Source of the DNA: TMED14 sp963925545
Lineage (GTDB): Bacteria; Bacteroidota; Bacteroidia; Flavobacteriales; Schleiferiaceae
NCBI GenBank assembly: GCA_963925545.1
Contig: CAWUSA010000010.1
Location: forward strand, 1-64,000
Length of the DNA stretch: 64,000 nucleotides
Direction: 5' to 3'
Positions within the stretch are counted from its first letter, which is position 1, and each line of letters opens with the position of its first letter. Position numbers and translations under genes: made by a program. Positions 58,785 to 64,000 of the stretch are shown here, in pieces. Under the pieces are notes generated by a model. It was not told the DNA's origin. It did no database searches and saw nothing but the letters and a program-made list of their open reading frames with translations.

Positions 58785-60104
58785 TCAACTGCCAAACAGG
58801 CGCATCACATCATTGCCGTTAACAAGCAACAACAGCCCCATCAAGATAAAGAAGCCAATCATTTGAGCGCCCTCCATGACCTTAGTACTTGCCGGCTTGC
58901 CGGCAACCATTTCATAGATGACAAACATGGCATGCCCGCCGTCCAATGCAGGAATGGGAAGGATGTTCAGAAAGGCAAGGGCCAAGCTAAAGAAGGCGGT
59001 GAAGCCCCAAAATGCTTGCCAGTCCCATGTGCTAGGGTATTGCTGCAAGATGGTTATGAAACCGCCGGCTTTCTTATGGGCCCCGGTTTCTGGTGTAACC
59101 ATGAGTTTCACTTGGCGAGCATAGGAGCTCAATGTAGATGTGGTCTTGTTCCAGCCCGCGCCAATCGCGGCCATACCTGAATAAGTCTTGGTGGTGATCG
59201 GGAAAATTGCCTTTGGGTCAGTCTCATAGAACACACCTATCTGGCCAGAGTCACTCACGGGTACCATAGCCTCAAGCATGTCACTACCTCGCATGAAGGT
59301 GAGCTCAATAGACTTACCGCGGTAAGGTGGAATGGCTGCAAAATACTCATCCATATAGTGCATCCTTTGACCATTGAGCGCAATCAATCGATCTCCGGCC
59401 TTTAGCCCCGCTTCATCAGCAAAGCTTGCCGCAGTGAAGTCTTTGACAATGTATGGCATGCGTGGGGCCACAATGGGGCTCTCTGCTTCCAAGACTTCAG
59501 CAATGAAGGCATTGGTGATGGGCAGGGTGATTAGTTGGCCCGATCGGTCAACCACCACATCGCCGCCTTCACCAAGCAGAATTTCAATCCCAATGTCTCT
59601 GAACCGACGAGGGCGTTCGCCATTAACAAGCATCACTACATCGCCATTGGCTAAGCCAAAGGATTGGCCAAGTTCGTTGACCATGATGCCTCCCTTGAGG
59701 TCTTCTGTAGCAACATAGGTCTCACCATAGTAAGCCATCATGCCGGTATAAATGATGATGGAGGTAATGACATTGACTGTCACGCCACCCAAGAGGATGA
59801 TTAATCGCTGCCAAGCTGGTTTAGATCGAAACTCGTAGGGCTTAGGCTCCTGGCTCATCTGATCATTATCCATACTCTCGTCTACCATGCCTGAGATCTT
59901 CACATAGCCACCCAGTGGCAACCAGCCAATACCCACTTCCGTCCCGCGGATTTTGGTCTTGAACAATGAGAACCATGGATCAAAAAACAGATAGAATTTT
60001 TCAACCCGTGTTTTGAAGGCAATAGCAGGAATAAAATGGCCAAGCTCGTGCAATACCACAAGCAATGAAAGGCCAAGAACGAATTGGAGGATCTGTATCA
60101 ACAT
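58785..60104 (-). CDS. rseP: RseP-type site-2 zinc metalloprotease
   Basis: RseP (439 residues) cuts transmembrane segments of anti-sigma factors and leftover signal peptides. Zinc ligands are HELGH at residues 19-23 and the LDG motif in IPALDGGHAMFVIYE. Two PDZ-like domains occupy the periplasmic part; the second contains FADEAGLKAGDRLIALNGQ. Membrane helices lie at the N terminus, near 105 and in the last 90 residues. The ATG (MLIQILQ) lies 6 bases after a perfect TATCTTTG element; the longer TTG reading starts inside it. The 3' end abuts the ZIP gene with no gap. Confidence 0.95.
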   Translation of the reverse strand: MLIQILQFVLGLSLLVVLHELGHFIPAIAFKTRVEKFYLFFDPWFSLFKTKIRGTEVGIGWLPLGGYVKISGMVDESMDNDQMSQEPKPYEFRSKPAWQRLIILLGGVTVNVITSIIIYTGMMAYYGETYVATEDLKGGIMVNELGQSFGLANGDVVMLVNGERPRRFRDIGIEILLGEGGDVVVDRSGQLITLPITNAFIAEVLEAESPIVAPRMPYIVKDFTAASFADEAGLKAGDRLIALNGQRMHYMDEYFAAIPPYRGKSIELTFMRGSDMLEAMVPVSDSGQIGVFYETDPKAIFPITTKTYSGMAAIGAGWNKTTSTLSSYARQVKLMVTPETGAHKKAGGFITILQQYPSTWDWQAFWGFTAFFSLALAFLNILPIPALDGGHAMFVIYEMVAGKPASTKVMEGAQMIGFFILMGLLLLVNGNDVMRLFGS

Positions 60105-60110
60105 AAGGGC

Positions 60111-60118
60111 CAAAGATA
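60111..60118 (-). promoter_or_regulatory. -7 promoter element (TATCTTTG) of rseP
   Basis: A perfect TAnnTTTG match on the minus strand, 6 bases before the ATG. Confidence 0.6.
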
Positions 60119-60140
60119 GTCAGGCAAGCCAACTATAAGA

Positions 60141-60176
60141 CAAAAAAAAAGCCCCCGACACATGGCCGGGGGCTTT
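60141..60176 (-). terminator. Rho-independent terminator after the TonB-dependent receptor
   Basis: On the minus strand GCCCCCG / CGGGGGC, extended by A-T pairs, closes a 9-base loop and is followed by nine T. It lies about 37 bases past the receptor stop. Confidence 0.9.
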
Positions 60177-60212
60177 GTCTGAATTCCTAAGAATTCAAGT
60201 CATTCAAATCGT

Positions 60213-62696
60213 TCAGAAATTGATCTTCATACCTAGGTTGAAACGACGTGGAAGACCCAAGAATACCTCAGCGTCATCCGCATCATGATCACCGTCATAG
60301 TCATTGTACCTAGAGTTGTCCACAGCGTCCTGAATGTATAGGGCGTCAGTGAGGTTCAACACGTGAACAAATGCATCAACGGTCGTCCCGTTGAAATCAA
60401 ATGGCAAGCGGTAGTTCAAGTTCAAATCCACCAAGGTGAATGAAGGAATCTGCCATGACTCAATATCTGCAGAAGCAGCGTCATCACGATCAAACACATT
60501 CCAGTCAGAGAAGTACTTATCATAGTGGCGCATGGACAAGCGAGCGTTCAACCCCTTGATGCCACTGTAGATGATAGAGCCCATAATCTGGTTCTGTGGT
60601 GCGTCACCAACATGCAGACCGCCAACGTAGTAGTTAACATCTGTCGTTACTGCAGCGCCTGAAGAGTAATCAGTGTATTCGCCATCCAAGTCATTCATTA
60701 GGACCCAGTTACCGAATGATGCACCGACATCAATGCGAAGATCATCCATTGGCTTGATTGAAGCCTCAAACTCTAAACCAGAGTGATTGGCATTCATGCC
60801 TTGGAGATAAATCGCACTCTCAGCACCTGCACTGTCCAAAACAAAGAAGGACCTTGTACGATTCAACCACGTGGTGTTGTAGTAGTTTGCCGACAAGGCA
60901 AGGATGCCGTTCGGTGCGCTCCAGCCCATACCAACTTCAACAGACTGGAATGTCTCGTTGTTTGCTAAAGTCTGCTCGTACTTGCGGCCAGAATTGTCAT
61001 TGATGGCTTTGTCGTACGTTGGCGTTGCTTTAACCCAACCACCGTTCACAAATGCGCGAAGCTCATCGTTGATCTGGTAGCTCACGCCGCCTTTGAACTG
61101 CACACCTGGAAGGTTATTGTTCTCCTGCATAAACTCACCGCTCTCTGAAGCCATATCATCAGCTCCTGCCGCGCGGAAATGATCCGTGTAGCTGTAGGAA
61201 GCTGCAGTCACACCTGTCATGAAGTTGACTGTCATGGGGCCGCTTTCGTAGTTACCCTGAAGGTATCCACCCAGCCAAGCAACAGTATTCGTGTTGTAGT
61301 AGGCAACCTTGTCGCCCAGGCCTTTCTGCTGTGATGCGGCGTCAGTATCAAAATCGTTGCCTGTGTAGTTAAAGTACTCACCACCCAATAGGTCGCGAAC
61401 CTCTCTCCAGTGACCAACTTTCGCGGTGCGAGCGTCAATACCGTAAGTCAATTTCAATTCATCATTCACCTGGTGGAACAACTTGGAGATCACACCCCAT
61501 GTAGACTGCTGGTTAACTGAATTACGCAAAATGCCTGTTGAAGCAGGGCTGCCGTCAGACACGTCCTGGTTTTGAGCAATTTCATCGTTCCAATTGCGAA
61601 GGCCACCGCCATCGCCGTAATCGGTTTTCACAGAACCGTAGGTACCTGTGCCACCACCTTTACCACCGCTGTAGTAGAAGATATTGCTCCACGTCATGTC
61701 GTCATTGACCGTGTGATACCAGTTGAAGTTGATTTGAGGCTTGTGGAAGAAGTTCTCACGCTCATTCAAATGATCCGTCACCTTGCGGTCACCAATCGTT
61801 GTGTTGTACATGCTGAAGTGCTGCTGACCAGCGTAGCTAGCGTCAACCGGTGAATAGTTCTGGTTGAAGTCGCGACCGAACTCTTTGTAGTCGTCCTTCG
61901 CTGCAGGGTCATACCCTTCCATGCCGTCAGCCAAGTCATGCGAGTAACGAGCAATATTTTGCTTGTACAAGTTCTGTCCGTGACGCTGGGGTGCGCCAAT
62001 CACATAAGCCTCCAGCTTGTTCTTGTCGTCAACCTGGTAGGATGCGCCCATGTAGTAAGCCCATGCGTCTGTCCATGTGCCCTTTGCGAAGCCATCACCA
62101 GTTTTGCGAACCAACGTGGCGCTAACGGCCATTTTGTCATTGATGCGGCCTGAGTTCAAGCTCAAAGCTGTCTTCAAGAAACCATAGCTTCCAACCTCTT
62201 GACGAACGGATCCGCCTTTATTGTATTGAGCAGGATCAGAGATGATGTTGATAGTGCCACCAATAGATGGTACCGCCAAGTTTACACCAGACAATCCGCG
62301 CTGTACTTGAATGTTGCTTGTTGCATCACCTAAGCCGTCCCAGTTAGACCAGTATACCCAGCCATTCTCAATGTCGTTCACGGGAACACCATTAATCATG
62401 ATAGCTACATTGCGTTGGTTGAATCCACGAACGTTGATTCTGGCATCGCCAGCACCACCACCTTGGTTGGTTGCATAAATAGAAGGAGAGGTGTTAAGTA
62501 CCTCAGGAATGTCTCGCGAAGCAAGCGTGTTAGTGATTTGCTTTTTGTCGATGTTGGTTACCGTAAATGGTGCTTTTTCATCGTAGCGCGAGGAGACGAT
62601 TTCAAGCTCTGTTAGCTCGATCACTTCTCCCTCAACTTGGGCATTCATACTAAAAGCAAGAATGGCCGCACTGATTGTTAATACATGTTTCATCAT
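60213..62696 (-). CDS. TonB-dependent outer membrane receptor
   Basis: This 827-residue receptor has a signal peptide at residues 1-19 (AFSMNA). The plug domain covers about 30-155 (DIPEVLNTSPSIYATNQGGGAGDARINVRGFNQ-type region and VPSIGGTINIISD). The rest is a 22-strand barrel ending in the aromatic FNLGMKINF. It lacks the carboxypeptidase-like domain and the size (about 1000) of SusC proteins, and no SusD gene follows. A siderophore, vitamin or metal substrate is therefore more likely than a glycan, but none can be named. It is monocistronic with a strong terminator; a duplicated 14-bp element and a palindrome lie 70-115 bases upstream. Confidence 0.93.
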   Translation of the reverse strand: MMKHVLTISAAILAFSMNAQVEGEVIELTELEIVSSRYDEKAPFTVTNIDKKQITNTLASRDIPEVLNTSPSIYATNQGGGAGDARINVRGFNQRNVAIMINGVPVNDIENGWVYWSNWDGLGDATSNIQVQRGLSGVNLAVPSIGGTINIISDPAQYNKGGSVRQEVGSYGFLKTALSLNSGRINDKMAVSATLVRKTGDGFAKGTWTDAWAYYMGASYQVDDKNKLEAYVIGAPQRHGQNLYKQNIARYSHDLADGMEGYDPAAKDDYKEFGRDFNQNYSPVDASYAGQQHFSMYNTTIGDRKVTDHLNERENFFHKPQINFNWYHTVNDDMTWSNIFYYSGGKGGGTGTYGSVKTDYGDGGGLRNWNDEIAQNQDVSDGSPASTGILRNSVNQQSTWGVISKLFHQVNDELKLTYGIDARTAKVGHWREVRDLLGGEYFNYTGNDFDTDAASQQKGLGDKVAYYNTNTVAWLGGYLQGNYESGPMTVNFMTGVTAASYSYTDHFRAAGADDMASESGEFMQENNNLPGVQFKGGVSYQINDELRAFVNGGWVKATPTYDKAINDNSGRKYEQTLANNETFQSVEVGMGWSAPNGILALSANYYNTTWLNRTRSFFVLDSAGAESAIYLQGMNANHSGLEFEASIKPMDDLRIDVGASFGNWVLMNDLDGEYTDYSSGAAVTTDVNYYVGGLHVGDAPQNQIMGSIIYSGIKGLNARLSMRHYDKYFSDWNVFDRDDAASADIESWQIPSFTLVDLNLNYRLPFDFNGTTVDAFVHVLNLTDALYIQDAVDNSRYNDYDGDHDADDAEVFLGLPRRFNLGMKINF

Positions 62697-62767
62697 AAGG
62701 GGTTTAGGTTAATTGGATGATTTAAACAAATATGGGAAATCATGGCACAACCATCACGCCTCAGGAG

Positions 62768-62800
62768 TAAATGTTATCAACGGCTTTAAATGTTATCAAC
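62768..62800. repeat. Direct repeat TAAATGTTATCAAC, two copies 19 bp apart
   Basis: The 14-base unit is exact in both copies (62768-62781 and 62787-62800), nearly two helical turns apart. It lies in the region upstream of the TonB-dependent receptor, whose start is at 62696, and downstream of the S4 gene stop. It could be a tandem operator. Confidence 0.5.
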
Positions 62801-62811
62801 CGTTTAACGGT
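62799..62811. repeat. Palindrome ACCGTT-T-AACGGT
   Basis: A perfect 6-bp inverted repeat with a one-base centre that overlaps the end of the second direct repeat. It has no T-run, so a protein-binding site is more likely than a terminator. Confidence 0.45.
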
Positions 62812-62884
62812 AAGTCTTTATCAGAAAGGGATGTCGCCGACTTACAGCTGGTTTAAATCGTTGTTTTCTGTGGCTTTATGCACC

Positions 62885-63247
62885 TCAGCCCATGAAGTCC
62901 TCGATGTCCCTTCGGTCTTTTTTTGTAGGCCGACCAACAACGCGGTGAGAGCCAAACCCTTTGGCCGCCGCAAGCTGGTCTCTTCGGTCCAATTCAGATT
63001 GTGCCGTGGTCTCCTCAAGCAAGTCTGGGACAAGCTTTGCCCCAACACGGGATACGGGAAGGGCCAACACCTTGAACTGTCGCTTGTACCCTAGGTAAGT
63101 GATCTGAAACTGCGCACCAGGTCGCATCACCCGTGAGGACTTGATGCGGATTTCATCCATGGTGACTTTGCCCTTTTTTAGTGCTTCAGCCGCCAGACCT
63201 CGGGTCTTGAACAACCTCACTGACCAGAGATAGCGGTCTGCGCGCAT
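62885..63247 (-). CDS. S4 domain RNA-binding protein, Hsp15/HslR-like
   Basis: This 120-residue protein has an S4 RNA-binding domain at its start (MRADRYLWSVRLFKTRGLAAEALKKG), followed by a basic tail (VGRPTKKDRRDIEDF) as in Hsp15. E. coli Hsp15 binds 50S subunits that carry stalled nascent chains. The PTKKDRRDI ending is typical of the heat-shock S4 family. It starts 3 bases after the PfkB-type kinase stop codon and is probably cotranscribed with it. Confidence 0.92.
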   Translation of the reverse strand: MRADRYLWSVRLFKTRGLAAEALKKGKVTMDEIRIKSSRVMRPGAQFQITYLGYKRQFKVLALPVSRVGAKLVPDLLEETTAQSELDRRDQLAAAKGFGSHRVVGRPTKKDRRDIEDFMG

Positions 63248-63250
63248 GGC

Positions 63251-64000
63251 TTAGTTGACCTGAGCCAAATCCGTGAACAGTGCGCGACGAGCCCTGACCT
63301 CTTCACGGGTCACTTCAAAGATGCGCTCTGGGCCAAAGGCTTCAACGGCAATGCTGCCCATCGTGGCTGCTTCCATCAAGGCACGCTTCATGTTGTCAAA
63401 GGAGAAGTCATTGGTTTGAGCGAGGTAGCCAACAAATCCACCAGCAAAGCAGTCTCCAGCTCCTGTGGGGTCTACCACATTAGCAAGGGGTAGCGCTGGC
63501 GCAAAGAAAATTCTTCCTTCTGGACCAAATAACAAGGCGCCGTGTTCGCCCTTTTTGATGATCAGGACAGATGGGCCCATGGCCTTGATGCGCTCTGCTG
63601 CTTTGACAAGGTTGTGCTCTCCAGACAGCAGGCGTGCCTCTTCATCATTAATCGTCAAAACGTCAACCTCCTTTAGGATAGCCAATAAATCTTCCAGGGT
63701 GTTGTCAATCCACAAATTCATGGTGTCCAGCACGACAAGGCTTGGCTTATTCATGGCTTTCAGCGCCATCATTTGGATCGCCGGAACGAGGTTGCACAAA
63801 AGCACAATGTCACACGACTTTGCAGACTCAGGAACCTTGGGGACAAAGTTCTCCAGCACGTTCAGTTGCGTTTCTATGGTGTCACGGCTATTCATGTCCG
63901 TGTGGTATTTGCCTTTCCAAAAGAAGGTTTTCTGATCTGCAATCACCTCCAGGCCATCGACATTGATGCCTTTATCTGCCATTAACTGAATGTCTGAGGC
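63251..64000 (-). CDS. PfkB family carbohydrate/nucleoside kinase, 5'-truncated by the window edge
   Basis: The gene runs off the right edge; 249 C-terminal codons are seen and reading stays open to base 64000. The ATP/anion-hole motif with the catalytic Asp is DPTGAGDCFAGGFVGYL. Other family blocks are VDVLTINDEEARLLSG and LIIKKGEHGALLF. The seen part begins SDIQLMADKGINVDGLEV, so only about 50-60 N-terminal residues are missing by family length (about 300-310). The substrate (a sugar or nucleoside) cannot be told. A local ATG at 63982 is internal and not the start. Confidence 0.9.
   Translation of the reverse strand, partial: ASDIQLMADKGINVDGLEVIADQKTFFWKGKYHTDMNSRDTIETQLNVLENFVPKVPESAKSCDIVLLCNLVPAIQMMALKAMNKPSLVVLDTMNLWIDNTLEDLLAILKEVDVLTINDEEARLLSGEHNLVKAAERIKAMGPSVLIIKKGEHGALLFGPEGRIFFAPALPLANVVDPTGAGDCFAGGFVGYLAQTNDFSFDNMKRALMEAATMGSIAVEAFGPERIFEVTREEVRARRALFTDLAQVN

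Noticed and set aside
1..64000. CRISPR arrays, insertion sequences, phage genes, toxin-antitoxin pairs and restriction or other defence genes
   Set aside because: No regularly spaced repeats, transposase or integrase motifs, or defence domains were seen; AddAB-like genes are general repair enzymes here.

Overview
The window is a 64-kb piece of a chromosome from a member of the Bacteroidota, most likely a free-living (probably marine) Flavobacteriales-type bacterium. The evidence is a protein with the type B type IX secretion tail, Bacteroidota-style sigma-54, AsnS and DUF177/L32/AccBC genes, promoters of the TTG...TAnnTTTG class, an absence of Shine-Dalgarno sequences, and BadF-type sugar kinase and SLC45-like maltose transporter genes. 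G+C is close to one half, except for an AT-rich first ~420 bases (about 36% in the first 240 by hand count). No phage, insertion sequence, CRISPR array, rRNA or tRNA gene was found; this is compact housekeeping and metabolic chromosome.

Layout. 1-240: the end of a YceI gene and a 30-residue CDGSH iron-sulfur protein. 428-5510: a bacilliredoxin diverging from an overlapping operon of a LolA-like periplasmic factor, two FtsX/LolC-type permeases, a LolD-type ATPase and an iodotyrosine-deiodinase-like flavoprotein. 5615-12645 (minus): uvrC, a type IX-secreted surface protein, rpoN and asnS. 12832-19437: TetR regulator, TolC, membrane fusion protein and RND pump. 19453-25652: a compact DXS, trpS, an unknown four-helix membrane protein, a lipoprotein, a TrkA-type potassium regulator and a trans-sulfuration enzyme. 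25710-31321: gluQRS, yicC, gmk, nadD, addB. 31304-38116: ribE, pepA, pdxA, DUF177, rpmF, accB, accC, an acyltransferase and gatC. 38193-39919: a TCR/Tet-type exporter and a lipoprotein. 40149-51962: a maltose/maltodextrin and glycolysis cluster. 51976-64000: kbl, addA, sod, an LpxH-like hydrolase, a ZIP transporter, rseP, a TonB-dependent receptor, an S4 protein and a truncated PfkB kinase.

The most coherent system is the carbohydrate cluster. A degenerate Nudix/winged-helix regulator of the NrtR type is transcribed with an SLC45/MalA-like transporter. It diverges from pfkA, gapA, a BadF-type kinase, beta-phosphoglucomutase, GH65 maltose phosphorylase and two lipoprotein GH13 amylases. Two near-identical palindromes (GTGTA-N5-TACAC) lie between the divergent genes, 51 bp (about five helical turns) apart. 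One covers the regulator's probable -7 element and the other the pfkA -33 region. The predicted flow is surface amylase, maltose import, phosphorolysis to glucose plus beta-glucose-1-phosphate, then glucose-6-phosphate and glycolysis, all under one switch.

A second genome-scale signal is the position of the TAnnTTTG promoter element. In at least nine genes it ends only 4-6 bases before the start codon, which predicts leaderless mRNAs. At ribE/pepA two such promoters are exact mirror images.
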